Positions 26,853-39,480 are shown, numbered from the stretch's first letter. The stretch: 64,000 nucleotides of DNA from Streptomyces marianii (GCF_005795905.1 NZ_VAWE01000001.1:2390501-2454500); one strand, 5' to 3'. The notes: a model not told the origin generated them from the letters alone. A program made the numbers and translations.

Positions 26853-27132
26853 ACGGGCAACTCTGTCAGTCCCGGGCGTCCCCACTCCTTCCGAGGACCG
26901 TCCCGGAGTCGGTAATCCGCCACTTCCGAGGGCGGGTCGGGCCCACCGCCGCCGCGGTCCCAGCCGCCGCACGCGACGGATCGCCCAGCCGGCACAGGGA
27001 CGCCCCGGCCCATCCGGCCCCCGCGCGAACGGCCCGGTCCGCCGCCGTGCGTGAGAACCGGCCGCCGGCCGGACCCGGACCGGCCCCCGGCCGGGGCCCT
27101 GCTCCGCGCGGCGCGCGCTCCGACGCCGCGTC

Positions 27133-27372
27133 CTACCGGGAAGTGGCCTTCTCCAGCTGGCGGGCGACCCGCCCCACCCAGCCGGTGAACTCCTCGCGGT
27201 GGTGCGCCTCACCGCCGCACAGCGCGGCGACCTGCGGATCCGTGATCCGGTCAGGTCCCGCCGCCTCCAGGAGCCGGTACAGCTCCTTCATCACGGAAGC
27301 GAGTCGCTGCGCATCGGAATGCTCGATGGCGTCGACCCCGTGACCGGGGCCGAGGGTGGTGGAACCAGGCAT
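27133..27372 (-). CDS. Small hypothetical protein
   Basis: 79 residues, start ATG at 27372 after GAGGAGG. The sequence is mostly helical: SDAQRLASVMKELYRLLEAA, PDRITDPQVAALCGGEAHHR, FTGWVGRVARQLEKA. It looks like a small cytoplasmic helical-bundle protein of the kind common in Streptomyces. No function is recognised. It lies 149 bp upstream of the stop of the P5C dehydrogenase gene's 3' end region and reads in the same direction. The 26853-27132 gap on its other side holds nothing recognisable. Confidence 0.65.
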   Translation of the reverse strand: MPGSTTLGPGHGVDAIEHSDAQRLASVMKELYRLLEAAGPDRITDPQVAALCGGEAHHREEFTGWVGRVARQLEKATSR

Positions 27373-27521
27373 GGCGTGCCTCCTCGCGCGGGACCTCTCC
27401 CCAGCAGCGTAAGCCCGCTCCCGGCCGGTCGCCGAACGTGAGCCGCCCCCGGCCGGTCTGTGGGGGACCGGCGGGGGGCGGTGTTCACGGAGCCCGGCCG
27501 TGCGGCCCGGCACGCGGGGCG

Positions 27522-29153
<1,632 letters not shown>

Positions 29154-29349
29154 GGCTACCTCTTCCGAGTGAATGGCTGACTCCAGCCGGGAGGAGCTGA
29201 AGCGGTGGCATGCGTCGAGTCGCGGTCAGGGCTTGACCATCACGCGCTCGCTGCGGCGGGTGAGTGAGAAGACCCTCGGGGCGGAGTCACGAGTTCCGTA
29301 ACTCCTCTGCGCGGAAACGGGTCCGGCCCGGTCGGCCGAAGGGCGGCGG

Positions 29350-29384
29350 CTGTCACCATCCGGCGTGCGTCTGGGTGGTGACAG
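29350..29384 (-). terminator. Hairpin between proline dehydrogenase and pruA
   Basis: CTGTCACCATCC pairs with GGGTGGTGACAG (one G-U pair) around an 11-nt loop, 20 bp after the proline dehydrogenase stop. Without a T-run it may be a partial terminator, giving different levels of the two enzymes. Confidence 0.6.
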
Positions 29385-29403
29385 TCGAGGCCCCCTCTCC
29401 GCA

Positions 29404-30330
29404 TCAGTTCTTGGTGATCATCGAGCGGACGAAGAACAGCAGGTTGGCCGGCTTCTCGGCGAGACGGCGCATGAAGTAGCCGTACCAGTCGGTCCCGTAG
29501 GCGGTGTACACCCGCATCCGGTGGCCCCCGGCCGCCAGCCGCAGGTGCTCGTCGCTCCGGATCCCGTACAGCATCTGGAACTCGTACTCGTCCAGTTTGC
29601 GCCCGGCGCGGCGCGCGAGCTCCTGGCTGACGGAGATGAGTCGCGGGTCGTGGGACCCGATCATCGGGTAGCCCGTGCCCTCCATGAGGATCTTCAGGAT
29701 ACGGACGTACGCCTTGTCGACCTCGGCCTTGTCCTGGTACGCGACGGAGGCCGGTTCCTTGTACGCGCCCTTGACGATACGCACGCGGCTGCCGTCGGCG
29801 GCGAGGCGGCGGGCGTCCTCCTCCGTGCGGAAGAGATAGGCCTGGATCACGCAACCGGTCTGCGGGAAGTCCCTCCGCAGCTCCTCGTGGATGGCGAACA
29901 TCGAGTCCAGGGTGGTGTGGTCCTCGGCGTCCAGGGTGACCGTGGTGCCGATCGCGGCGGCGGCCTCGACGACCGGGCGGACGTTCTCGAGCGCCAGCTC
30001 GTGGCCGCCCTCCAGGGACTGGCCGAACATCGACAGCTTGACCGACATCTCGGCCCTGGCGCCCAGGCCCAGGGGCTCGAGGTGCTCGACCAGCCGCAGA
30101 TAGGCGTCGCGCGCGGCGGTCGCCTGCTCACGGGTGGTGATGTCCTCGCCCACCACGTCCAGGGTGACCTCGAGACCCTTGGCGGTGAGGTCGGCGACGA
30201 TCGGAATGACCTGGTCGACCGTCTCTCCGGGGATGAAGCGGTCGACGACCTGCTTCGTCATCGGCGCGGCCGAGACGAGACGACGCATCCTGTCGCTGCG
30301 TGACGCGGCGAGGATCACGGGACCCAGCAC
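29404..30330 (-). CDS. putB: Proline dehydrogenase
   Basis: 308-residue monofunctional FAD proline dehydrogenase, first step of proline to glutamate conversion. The barrel markers are EMSVKLSMFGQSLEGG, TTVTLDAEDHTTLDSMF, CVIQAYLFRTEEDARRL, RIVKGAYKEPASVAY, MIGSHDPRL and EFQMLYGIRSDEHLRL, followed by RVYTAYGTDWYGYFMRRLAEKP. GTG at 30330 is chosen because GGAGG sits 5 nt upstream and the product (MLGPVILAASRSD) has the family's length. Several GTG codons just upstream are alternatives. The gene is divergent from a PucR-type regulator across a palindrome-bearing 183-bp region. Confidence 0.92.
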   Translation of the reverse strand: MLGPVILAASRSDRMRRLVSAAPMTKQVVDRFIPGETVDQVIPIVADLTAKGLEVTLDVVGEDITTREQATAARDAYLRLVEHLEPLGLGARAEMSVKLSMFGQSLEGGHELALENVRPVVEAAAAIGTTVTLDAEDHTTLDSMFAIHEELRRDFPQTGCVIQAYLFRTEEDARRLAADGSRVRIVKGAYKEPASVAYQDKAEVDKAYVRILKILMEGTGYPMIGSHDPRLISVSQELARRAGRKLDEYEFQMLYGIRSDEHLRLAAGGHRMRVYTAYGTDWYGYFMRRLAEKPANLLFFVRSMITKN

Positions 30331-30461
30331 GGGCACCTCCACGGAACACGGGTAGCAGGGGGCCGGAACCGACTGCGCGGTGTACGGCACGGATAACCAC
30401 CGTGAAACCTAAATATCGCTCCGGCGGCGGGCCATCGACACCTGTCACGCATCCAGCCGCA

Positions 30462-30487
30462 CCTCTTCAGACATTTGTCTGAAGAGG
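30462..30487. promoter_or_regulatory. Perfect 26-bp palindrome (likely operator) between putB and its regulator
   Basis: CCTCTTCAGACA and TGTCTGAAGAGG are exact reverse complements separated by TT. The site lies 27 bp before the regulator's GTG and about 130 bp before the proline dehydrogenase start. Its length and perfection fit a dimer-binding operator for the divergent PucR-type regulator, allowing autoregulation and control of proline catabolism. It could also act as a hairpin in the regulator's 5' mRNA. Confidence 0.65.
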
Positions 30488-30513
30488 GGTCCGCCCGATG
30501 GGAGAATGTCCGA

Positions 30514-31809
30514 GTGAAGGGCGATTACCAGGAACTGGTGGACGAGATATCGGGGCTGCTGGGTGCCCCGGCGACCCTGGAGAACCGGGATTTCGAACTG
30601 ATCGCCTTCGGCGCGCACGACAGCGACGACGACAGCGCCATGGACCCCGTGCGCACCCGCTCGATCCTCACCAGGAAGTCCACCCCCGCGGTGCGCTCCT
30701 GGTTCGAGGGCTTCGGCATCACCCGGGCGACCGGGCCGGTGCGGATCCCGGCGGCCCCTGAGGCCGGAGTCTTCCGGGACCGGATCTGCCTCCCCGTCCG
30801 CCATCGCGGGATCGTCCTCGGCTACGTGTGGCTGCTCGACGCCCGGCCCGGGCCGACGGCCGGGCAGCTGACCTCGGCCATGCAGGTGACCGACCGGATC
30901 GGTGCCCTGCTCGCCGACGAGGAGCGGGCGGGCACGGATCTGTCCCGGGAGTTCCGCGCCGTGCTCACCGCCGAGCGCGGCTGGCAGTACGACATGGCCC
31001 TCGCCGCCCTCCGCACGGCGCTCGGGCCTGCCGCAGAAGGGCTCCACACCGTGGTGTGCATGGCCCCGTGGCCCTCCGGGGACGCCCCGTCGGCCCGTGC
31101 CGTCGCCGGGGCGTCGGCCCTGTGCACGGTGCCCTGGCCCGCCGGCTCCACCGCGCCCCAGGCCGGAGTCGGTGCTCCCGCCGGCCCCGGCGAGCCGGGC
31201 CACGGTGCCACCGCCTCGCCGGAAAGGACGAGGAAGGGGGGACGCGGCGGACCGAAGCCGGACGAGGGGCCCCTTGTCACGGACCCGGCCGGCGGCGGTG
31301 CGGACGGGCACGCCCTCGCCGTCCTGGTGCGCCTGCGCGCCGCCGACGTGCTCGCACCCGCTCTCACCGCGGCCGGCCGGCTCTCGGAGGACGCCGCATC
31401 GGTCGCCGCGGGCATCGCCCTCCCACGCCGGGGCATGGACGGCCTCGCCGCCTCCTGGCGGGAGGCCGCCTCGGCCGCACGCGCCGTCCTCGCCGAGCCC
31501 GGGCTCGGTCCGGTCGCCGACTGGTCTTCGATCGGCCCGTACCGGCTGCTGACCGCGCTGCCCCCGGGCCTGTCCCACGACCCCTCGGCCGCTGCGCTGC
31601 TCACCCCGGCGCATGCCGAACTCGCCCGTACCGCCGAGCTGTTCCTGGACTGCGCCGGTCAGGCGGGCCGTGCGGCCTCCGCCCTCGGCATCCACCGCCA
31701 GACCCTCTACTACCGCCTTTCCCGGGTGGAGCAGCTCACCGGGCTCGATCTCGACGACGGCGAGGACCGGCTGCTGCTGCACATGGCCCTGAAGGCCGCC
31801 CGGCTGTGA
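30514..31809 (+). CDS. PucR-type transcriptional regulator of proline catabolism
   Basis: 431 residues. An N-terminal GAF-like sensory part ([42 protein letters not shown]) is followed by a Gly/Pro-rich linker around 215-260 and a GGDEF-like CdaR middle ([25 protein letters not shown]). The C-terminal PucR helix-turn-helix is [33 protein letters not shown] at 30514 is chosen over an upstream TTG that lies inside the palindrome, because GGGAGA gives a ribosome site. Divergent placement from putB suggests it activates the putB gene in response to proline. This resembles proline-responsive PucR activators known in actinobacteria. Confidence 0.85.
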   Translation: MKGDYQELVDEISGLLGAPATLENRDFELIAFGAHDSDDDSAMDPVRTRSILTRKSTPAVRSWFEGFGITRATGPVRIPAAPEAGVFRDRICLPVRHRGIVLGYVWLLDARPGPTAGQLTSAMQVTDRIGALLADEERAGTDLSREFRAVLTAERGWQYDMALAALRTALGPAAEGLHTVVCMAPWPSGDAPSARAVAGASALCTVPWPAGSTAPQAGVGAPAGPGEPGHGATASPERTRKGGRGGPKPDEGPLVTDPAGGGADGHALAVLVRLRAADVLAPALTAAGRLSEDAASVAAGIALPRRGMDGLAASWREAASAARAVLAEPGLGPVADWSSIGPYRLLTALPPGLSHDPSAAALLTPAHAELARTAELFLDCAGQAGRAASALGIHRQTLYYRLSRVEQLTGLDLDDGEDRLLLHMALKAARL

Positions 31810-32441
31810 CCCGTTTGCAGGATCCGCGACTCCGTCAGCGATGAAGGCGGCTCGTGAGCAGTGGACCGGTAGATCCGCGATCCCGTAGACAAGGGCTGCG
31901 TCCGGTGGCGACCCGCCAGGCTCTTTCGATCTTCGTTCAGCCCGCGTCGCTCGTCCTCCGAGCGGTTCCGACATGGCGGTACGCAGGGCGGAGCAGCGCC
32001 CGCCGCGTCGCTCGTCCTCCGAGCGGTTCCGACATGGCGGTACGCAGGGCGGAGCAGCGCCCGCCGCGTCGCTCGTCCTCCGTGCGGTTCCGACATGGCG
32101 GTACGCAGGGCGGGGCAGCGCCCGCCGTGTCCCCGGCCCGGGGCGGCGACGGCGACACCGTCCCCAGAAGCTGGCACATCGCCGAACTCGACGACGCGGG
32201 CAGGCCGGTCCGCCTCGCGGCCGCCCCGGGGGATCTGACCCGCATCATCCGCCGGCTGGGCGGAGCGGCGGGGTGAGGTCACTGCGTCCCCGCCAGAGGT
32301 GTTGACCTGCAGAAACGCTCCTTCCGGAAGGCCGCTTCCCCCTTCGGGTGAACGGCGCATGACGGTGATCGGGGCAGGGCAGCTTGATCGCGTCCTCCCG
32401 TCGCCAGGGACGGGGTCCGCCACCGCACTCCGGGAACCGCC
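31810..32441. repeat. Gene-poor region with three tandem 61-bp repeats
   Basis: Three units starting at 31944, 32005 and 32066 (ending 32126) contain GCGTCGCTCGTCCTCCG, GCGGTTCCGACATGGCGG and TACGCAGGGCGG in order. The period of 61 is not a multiple of three, so it is not coding. Each unit can form two small hairpins, CGCTCG-TCCTC-CGAGCG and GGGCG-GAGCAG-CGCCC, giving a REP-like series. Upstream, GATCCGCGA(C/T)(T/C)CCGT occurs twice (about 31820 and 31873). Downstream to 32276 a frame ends in WHIAELDDAGRPVRLAAAPG, possibly a gene remnant but too short to name. Confidence 0.8.
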
Positions 32442-32813
32442 ATGCTCCGCAGGTCCGCCCTGTCCGCCGCCGCACTCGCCACCGCCCTCTCCCCCGCACT
32501 GCTCTCCGCCCCGGCGAGCGCGGCCCCGGTGGCGCCCGCCGCCCCCGGCCAGGTCTGCTTCTGGACCGGGGCCGGACAGCACGGCACCGGATGGTGCTAC
32601 AGCCCACCGGGCTACCGGGACGTCCCCGGATTCCTGCATGACAACGCCGCCTCCTTCCGCTCCGACGTCAACCGCGACGTGTACGCGATCGACTGGGCCC
32701 GCGGCACCTGCTACGCCCGGCTGATCCGCGCCTACGACCACAGCGACAACTGGTCCTGGGGATCCCGGATCGACGGCGTCGCCGACACCGACCAGGGCTG
32801 CCAGGCCGGCTGA
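32442..32813 (+). CDS. Secreted peptidase-inhibitor I36-family protein
   Basis: 123 residues with a signal peptide (RRSALSAAALATALSPALLS, cleavage near ASA-AP). The mature domain of about 90 residues belongs to the I36 (SMPI-like, beta/gamma-crystallin-type) family. Markers are QVCFWTGAGQHGTGWCYSPP, a central FRSDVNRDVYAID and four Cys that can pair. The family includes metalloproteinase inhibitors secreted by Streptomyces. It is first in a three-gene set with a lipoprotein and a second I36 protein (3-bp gap to the next). Confidence 0.8.
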   Translation: MLRRSALSAAALATALSPALLSAPASAAPVAPAAPGQVCFWTGAGQHGTGWCYSPPGYRDVPGFLHDNAASFRSDVNRDVYAIDWARGTCYARLIRAYDHSDNWSWGSRIDGVADTDQGCQAG

Positions 32814-32816
32814 GCC

Positions 32817-33521
32817 GTGCGTGCCCTGCGAACCGCGTGCGCCGCCGTCGCGGCCCTCGTCCTCGCCGGATGCGCGGCCGGGTCCGCCCGGTCCGCCCCG
32901 GACCCGCCGGCCAACGGACGGGAACGGGCCGCCCTGATCCGGTACGCGCAGAAGGTCCTGGTGGACCGGTGTCTCGCCGAACGGGGCCTCACCACGGCGG
33001 GCAAGCCCTCGTCCCCGGAGGAGAGCAGGCGGCTCCAGGCCGCGCTCTTCGGCGCGGGTCCCACGGAACTGTCCCTCACCCTGCCCACCGGCCACACCGT
33101 CCGCGCCCACACGGACGGCTGTCTGGCCGCTGCCCGGCACACCCTCTACGGCGACCAGCGCCGCTGGTTCCGTGCGGAGGTGACCGTCAACAACCTGGGC
33201 GCCGAGGCCGCTGCGCGGATGCGTGCCGATCCGGCCCACCGTGCGGCCCGGGCCCGGTACATCCGCTGCCTGGACTCGGCCGGTGAGTCGCCAACCGGCG
33301 CTCGGGACAAGGCCGCCCAGCAGAGGTGCCGTCGCGGGAGCGGGCTGGCGTCGGCGGAGGCCCGGCTCGAGCCGGCCGAGCTCGCCGAGGTCCGTTCCCT
33401 CCGGCGCGACCAGCTGACCCTCCATGAGCGGCTGCGCACCAGCGCACTGCACCGCGCGGCGGAGATCTCCGCCGCGCACCACCACGGGAACACCCCAGAG
33501 AAAGGTTCTTCATCGCCATGA
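32817..33521 (+). CDS. Lipoprotein of unknown function between two I36 genes
   Basis: 234 residues beginning with a lipoprotein signal (ACAAVAALVLAGCAAGS, lipid Cys about residue 19). The mature part is helical with Cys residues (LVDRCLAERGL, DGCLAAARHTLYGDQ, YIRCLDSAG, QQRCRRGSGL), resembling other Streptomyces lipoproteins of unknown role that carry RC-type pairs. It starts with GTG 3 bp after the previous stop and overlaps the next start by 4 bp, so the three genes are tightly coupled. It may anchor or help export of the inhibitors, but this is inferred from position only. Confidence 0.75.
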   Translation: MRALRTACAAVAALVLAGCAAGSARSAPDPPANGRERAALIRYAQKVLVDRCLAERGLTTAGKPSSPEESRRLQAALFGAGPTELSLTLPTGHTVRAHTDGCLAAARHTLYGDQRRWFRAEVTVNNLGAEAAARMRADPAHRAARARYIRCLDSAGESPTGARDKAAQQRCRRGSGLASAEARLEPAELAEVRSLRRDQLTLHERLRTSALHRAAEISAAHHHGNTPEKGSSSP

Positions 33522-33898
33522 CCGTGAAGCGCACCCTCGCCTCCGCGGCGACCGCCGTCCTCCTGCTGACCGGCGGGCTCGCCGCGGCCGCCGCACCGGC
33601 CGGCGCCGCAGACTGCCCGAGCGGTGAGTTCTGCGTCTGGGAGAACGCAGAATTCGCCGGCCAGCGCGCCAACTGGTCGGGGGACGACCACTGGTGGGAG
33701 AGCTGGATCGCCGACGAGGACTCGTCGTGGGCGAACCACGGCATCTCCGGGCCCGGCATCAAGGACCACGTCAAGGTGTACTCGAGCGCCCACCTGGGCG
33801 GGCACATGACGATCTGCCTGGCACCGGGGCAGGAGGTCGGCTACAACGGCGCGGCCAACGACGACGGTGACTCCCACACCTGGGCGATGAGCTGCTGA
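33518..33898 (+). CDS. Second secreted I36-family protein
   Basis: 126 residues. Signal peptide (VKRTLASAATAVLLLTGGLA, cleavage near AGA-AD) then an I36-type domain: DCPSGEFCVWENAEFAGQRA, DSSWANHGI, DHVKVYSSAHLGGHMTICLA and a C-terminal Cys. Compared with the first I36 protein it has the GEFCVWENxxFxG opening more typical of the family. The ATG at 33518 lies within the end of the lipoprotein gene (ATGA overlap type), with weak AGAAAGG upstream. Confidence 0.85.
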   Translation: MTVKRTLASAATAVLLLTGGLAAAAAPAGAADCPSGEFCVWENAEFAGQRANWSGDDHWWESWIADEDSSWANHGISGPGIKDHVKVYSSAHLGGHMTICLAPGQEVGYNGAANDDGDSHTWAMSC

Positions 33899-33899
33899 C

Positions 33900-33940
33900 C
33901 CACTCCCGAGGGTGTCCCCGCTCTCGGGAGTGGGGACACC
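33900..33940 (+). terminator. Terminator with two alternative hairpins after the I36 operon
   Basis: CCACTCCCGAG (33900-33910) pairs with CTCGGGAGTGG (33923-33933). The loop segment GGTGTCCCC (33911-33919) can instead pair with GGGGACACC (33932-33940). The two folds exclude each other. It starts 1 bp after the stop codon and also faces the convergent serA gene. Confidence 0.7.
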
Positions 33941-34045
33941 GGCCCTCGGATCCGCCAGGACGGGAACGCGGCGCACCCGCCCCCGCGGACGCCCGTGCGG
34001 GACGAGCGTCGCGGAGACGGGTGCGGACCGCCTGCGGGGCCGGCC

Positions 34046-35647
34046 TCAGGCCGTGAGGTTCACCGAACGGGCCGAGGTGGCGCCGATCTCCTCGGCGATC
34101 TCGTTGAGCACGTTCTGCGGCACGGTGTCGTCGACGGTGAGCACGACCAGCGCCTCGCCGCCCTCCTCCTGACGCGAGACCTGCATTCCGGCGATGTTGA
34201 GCCCGGCCTCGCCGAGGATGCGGCCGACGGTGCCGACGACGCCCGGACGGTCCTCGTAGCGCGCGACGACCATGTGGTCCGCCAGCGCCAGGTCGATGTC
34301 GTAGTCACCGACGGCCACGATCTTCTGCAGGTGCTTGGGGCCGGCCAGGGTGCCGGAGACGGCGACCTCCTCACCGCCCGACAGCGTCCCGCGCACCGTC
34401 ACCACGTTGCGGTGGTCCGGGGACTCCGAGCTGGTGGTGAGCCGGACCTCGACGCCGCGCTCCTGCGCGAACAGCGGGGCGTTCACATACGACACGGTCT
34501 CGTCGATGACGTCCTCGAACACACCCTTCAGCGCGGAGAGTTCGAGCACCTTCACATCGTGCTGGGTGATCTCGCCGTACACCTCGACGTCGAGCCGGAC
34601 CGCGACCTCGCCCGCCAGCGCGGTGAAGATCCGGCCGAGCTTCTCGGCGAGCGGCAGACCGGGGCGAACGTCCTCGGCGATGACGCCGCCCTGGACGTTG
34701 ACCGCGTCCGGCACCAGCTCGCCGGCGAGGGCGAGACGCACGGACTTGGCGACGGCGATACCGGCCTTCTCCTGGGCCTCGTCCGTGGACGCGCCGAGGT
34801 GCGGGGTGCAGACGACCTGGTCGAACTGGAACAGCGGGGAGTCCGTGCACGGCTCCTTCGCGTACACGTCCAGGCCCGCGCCCGCGACCCGGCCCTCCTT
34901 GAGCGCGCTGGCCAGCGCCTCCTCGTCGACGATCCCGCCGCGCGCGGCGTTGACGACACGGACGGTCGGCTTCACCCGGTGCAGCGCCTCGTCGCCGATG
35001 AGGCCGAGCGTCTCGGGGGTCTTGGGAAGGTGGACGGTGATGAAGTCCGAGACCTCGAGCAGCTCGTCCAGCGAGAGCAGCTTGACGCCCATCTGCGCGG
35101 CGCGTGCGGGCTGTACGTAGGGGTCGTACGCGACGATCTTCATGCCGAAGGCGGACATACGCTGGGCGACCAGCACGCCGATGCGGCCGAGGCCGACGAC
35201 GCCGAGGATCTTCTCGCTGAGCTCCACGCCCGTGTACTTCGAGCGCTTCCACTCGCCGTTCTTCAGCGCGGTGTTGGCCTGCGGGATGTTGCGCGCGGTG
35301 GCGACGATCAGACCGCAGGCGAGCTCGGCGGCGGTCACGATGTTGGACGTCGGTGCGTTGACGACCATGACACCGGCCTTGGTGGCCGCGGAGACGTCCA
35401 CGTTGTCCAGACCGACTCCGGCCCGGGCCACCACCCTGAGCTTCCTGGCGGCGGCGATGGCCTCGGCGTCGACCTTGGTGGCGGACCGCACCAGCACGGC
35501 GTCGACATCGGCGATGGCGGGGATCAGCTCGGCGCGGTCCGCGCCGTTGCAGTGCCGGATCTCGAAGTCCGGACCGAGCGCGTCCACGGTGGCGGGCGAC
35601 AGCTCTTCGGCGATGAGTACAACGGGTTTACGGGGCGCAGTGCTCAC
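34046..35647 (-). CDS. serA: D-3-phosphoglycerate dehydrogenase
   Basis: 533 residues, the long actinobacterial form with substrate domain, NAD domain, intervening ASB domain and C-terminal ACT domain. It starts serine synthesis by oxidising 3-phosphoglycerate. The NAD motif is GVVGLGRIGVLVAQRM. The catalytic triad motifs are NAARGGIVDEEAL (Arg), DVYAKEP (Glu) and CTPHLGASTDEAQ (His). The ACT domain (MVVARYEDRPGVVGTVGRIL) suggests serine feedback. GTG at 35647 is preferred with GAGG upstream. The next gene upstream is ilvC, separated by a perfect terminator, so serA has its own promoter. Confidence 0.95.
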   Translation of the reverse strand: MSTAPRKPVVLIAEELSPATVDALGPDFEIRHCNGADRAELIPAIADVDAVLVRSATKVDAEAIAAARKLRVVARAGVGLDNVDVSAATKAGVMVVNAPTSNIVTAAELACGLIVATARNIPQANTALKNGEWKRSKYTGVELSEKILGVVGLGRIGVLVAQRMSAFGMKIVAYDPYVQPARAAQMGVKLLSLDELLEVSDFITVHLPKTPETLGLIGDEALHRVKPTVRVVNAARGGIVDEEALASALKEGRVAGAGLDVYAKEPCTDSPLFQFDQVVCTPHLGASTDEAQEKAGIAVAKSVRLALAGELVPDAVNVQGGVIAEDVRPGLPLAEKLGRIFTALAGEVAVRLDVEVYGEITQHDVKVLELSALKGVFEDVIDETVSYVNAPLFAQERGVEVRLTTSSESPDHRNVVTVRGTLSGGEEVAVSGTLAGPKHLQKIVAVGDYDIDLALADHMVVARYEDRPGVVGTVGRILGEAGLNIAGMQVSRQEEGGEALVVLTVDDTVPQNVLNEIAEEIGATSARSVNLTA

Positions 35648-35761
35648 GTGAGTCCTCACTGGTCCAATGCGGACGGCCGTCCCGACGGCCGCTGGCGGTG
35701 GAGGGGCTAGCCGCGTGGAAGACGCACGACGCTGTGGGCCTGACCTGACGCGTATGTACTG

Positions 35762-35775
35762 ACCACTCTAGTGGT
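35762..35775. promoter_or_regulatory. Palindrome in the serA promoter region
   Basis: ACCACT-CT-AGTGGT is a 6+6 palindrome 115 bp upstream of the serA start. It sits beside TACATA on the minus strand, which could serve as a -10 element. A second small hairpin TTCCGC-CTTC-GCGGAA lies at 35791-35806. These may be control sites, but no regulator is known from the sequence. Confidence 0.35.
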
Positions 35776-35899
35776 GCGGGAGGGCGTCTTTTCCGCCTTC
35801 GCGGAAGGATCACCCGTCCGGGTTGGACTTGCTGTCCAACGGTGGTCCCGGGATGCGGCGCGAGGAGCTCAGCGAACCGCCGCGGAACCGTGGACGACG

Positions 35900-35927
35900 T
35901 GCGGCGGGCCCCGGAGGGCCCGCCGCA
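35900..35927 (-). terminator. Hairpin terminator after ilvC
   Basis: TGCGGCGGGCCC pairs perfectly with GGGCCCGCCGCA around a CGGA loop, 8 bp after the ilvC stop. Confidence 0.8.
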
Positions 35928-35934
35928 CCGAGGC

Positions 35935-37576
<1,642 letters not shown>

Positions 37577-37599
37577 GGTCGTCGTGTCTCTCTCTTCGC

Positions 37600-39480
37600 T
37601 CAGTCGTCTTCGTTGTCGCCGAAGTCGGGGCGGACGCCCCGCGCGGCCATGACCTCGTCGTTGGAGGTGCCGGCGGCGACCATCGGCCACACCATGGCGT
37701 CCTCGTGGACGATGAAGTCGATCACGACGGGGCGGTCGTTGATGGCGTTGGCCTCGGCGATGACCTTGTCCAGCTCGGCCGGGTCCTCGCAGCGCAGGGC
37801 GACGCAGCCCATGGCTTCGGAGAGTTTCACGAAGTCCGGGATGCGGGTGCCCTTGCGGGGGGTCTGGCTGGCGCCGACCTGCGAGCCGATCGTGCGGTGC
37901 CCGGTCTCGTCGGAGTGCAGGACGGTGCTGGAGTAGCGCTCGTTGTAGAACAGGGTCTGCCACTGGCGGACCATGCCCAGGGCGCCGTTGTTGATGATCG
38001 CGACCTTGATCGGGATCCCGTTCAGGGCACAGGTGACCAGCTCCTGGTTGGTCATCTGGAAGCAGCCGTCGCCGTCGATCGCCCACACGGCGCGGTCCGG
38101 CATGCCCGCCTTGGCGCCCATGGCGGCCGGAACGGCGTAGCCCATGGTCCCGGCACCGCCGGAGTTCAGCCAGGTGGCCGGCTTCTCGTAGTCGATGAAG
38201 TGCGCGGCCCACATCTGGTGCTGGCCGACCCCGGCGGCGAAGACCGTGTTCTCCGGCGCGAGCCGGCCGATCCGCTGGATGACCTGCTGCGGCGAGAGGC
38301 TGCCGTCCTCGGGCAGGTCGTAGCCCAGCGGGTAGGTCTCGCGCCAGCGGTTCAGGTCCTGCCACCAGGCGGTGTAGTCGCCGGTGTTGCCCTCGCCGTA
38401 CTCGGCCTGGACGGCCTGGACCAGATCGGCGATGACCTCGCGGGCGTCACCCACGATCGGGACGTCCGCAGCCCGGTTCTTGCCGATCTCGGCGGGGTCG
38501 ATGTCGGCATGGACGACCTTGGCGAACGGGGCGAAGCTGTCCAGCTTTCCGGTGACGCGGTCGTCGAAGCGGGCACCGAGGGCGACGATCAGGTCGGCCT
38601 TCTGCAGCGCGGTGACGGCGGTGACCGAACCGTGCATGCCCGGCATCCCCACGTGCAGCGGGTGGCTGTCGGGGAACGCGCCCAGCGCCATCAGGGTGGT
38701 GGTGACGGGGGCCTTGGTGAGCTCCGCGAGGACCTTCAGCTCGGCGGTGGCGCGGGCCTTGAGGACCCCGCCGCCGACATAGAGGACGGGGCGCTTCGCC
38801 TGGATGATCAGCTTGGCGGCCTCGCGGATCTGCTTGGCGTGCGGCTTGGTGACCGGCCGGTAGCCGGGCAGATCCGTCTGGGGCGGCCAGGTGAAGGTGG
38901 TCCGCGCCTGGAGGGCGTCCTTGGCGATGTCGACCAGGACGGGGCCGGGGCGGCCGGTGGAGGCGATGTGGAAGGCCTCGGCGATCGTCCGCGGGATGTC
39001 CTCGGGCTTGGTGACCAGGAAGTTGTGCTTGGTGATCGGCATCGTGATGCCGACGATGTCCGCCTCCTGGAAGGCGTCCGTACCGATGGCCTTGCTGGCC
39101 ACCTGACCGGTGATCGCGACGAGCGGCACGGAGTCCATGTGCGCGTCGGCGATCGGCGTGACCAGGTTGGTGGCCCCCGGGCCCGAGGTGGCCATGCACA
39201 CGCCGACCTTCCCGGTGGCCTGGGCGTACCCCGTGGCCGCGTGTCCGGCGCCCTGCTCGTGCCGGACCAGGATGTGGCGCACCCTGGACGAGTCCATCAG
39301 CGGGTCGTACGCCGGGAGGATGGCCCCGCCGGGAATGCCGAACACCGTCTCGGCCCCGACTTCCTCGAGAGAACGAATGAGGGACTGCGCGCCCGTGACG
39401 TGCTCAACGGTGGCGGAGGGCTGTCCGCCGGTGCGGGCCCGCGGCTGCGGATGGTGGGCCCCGGATGCCTGCTCGGTCAT
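37600..39480 (-). CDS. ilvB: Acetolactate synthase large (catalytic) subunit
   Basis: 626 residues. A TPP enzyme that joins two pyruvates, or pyruvate and 2-oxobutanoate, the first common step of Val/Leu/Ile synthesis. The catalytic Glu is in [15 protein letters not shown], and the TPP-Mg site is [14 protein letters not shown] through to VAIINN. FAD-binding and acetolactate-specific parts ([17 protein letters not shown]-type [15 protein letters not shown]) are present. The ATG at 39480 is chosen because GAGAAGAG is 7 nt upstream; an ATG two codons earlier abuts that site. Transcription starts upstream at an Ile-Leu-Val leader with an attenuator. Confidence 0.96.
   Translation of the reverse strand: MTEQASGAHHPQPRARTGGQPSATVEHVTGAQSLIRSLEEVGAETVFGIPGGAILPAYDPLMDSSRVRHILVRHEQGAGHAATGYAQATGKVGVCMATSGPGATNLVTPIADAHMDSVPLVAITGQVASKAIGTDAFQEADIVGITMPITKHNFLVTKPEDIPRTIAEAFHIASTGRPGPVLVDIAKDALQARTTFTWPPQTDLPGYRPVTKPHAKQIREAAKLIIQAKRPVLYVGGGVLKARATAELKVLAELTKAPVTTTLMALGAFPDSHPLHVGMPGMHGSVTAVTALQKADLIVALGARFDDRVTGKLDSFAPFAKVVHADIDPAEIGKNRAADVPIVGDAREVIADLVQAVQAEYGEGNTGDYTAWWQDLNRWRETYPLGYDLPEDGSLSPQQVIQRIGRLAPENTVFAAGVGQHQMWAAHFIDYEKPATWLNSGGAGTMGYAVPAAMGAKAGMPDRAVWAIDGDGCFQMTNQELVTCALNGIPIKVAIINNGALGMVRQWQTLFYNERYSSTVLHSDETGHRTIGSQVGASQTPRKGTRIPDFVKLSEAMGCVALRCEDPAELDKVIAEANAINDRPVVIDFIVHEDAMVWPMVAAGTSNDEVMAARGVRPDFGDNEDD

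Noticed and set aside
31854..32276. Open frame across the 61-bp tandem units
   Set aside because: The 61-bp period shifts frame in every unit; only the last ~35 codons look protein-like, which is too little to call a gene.
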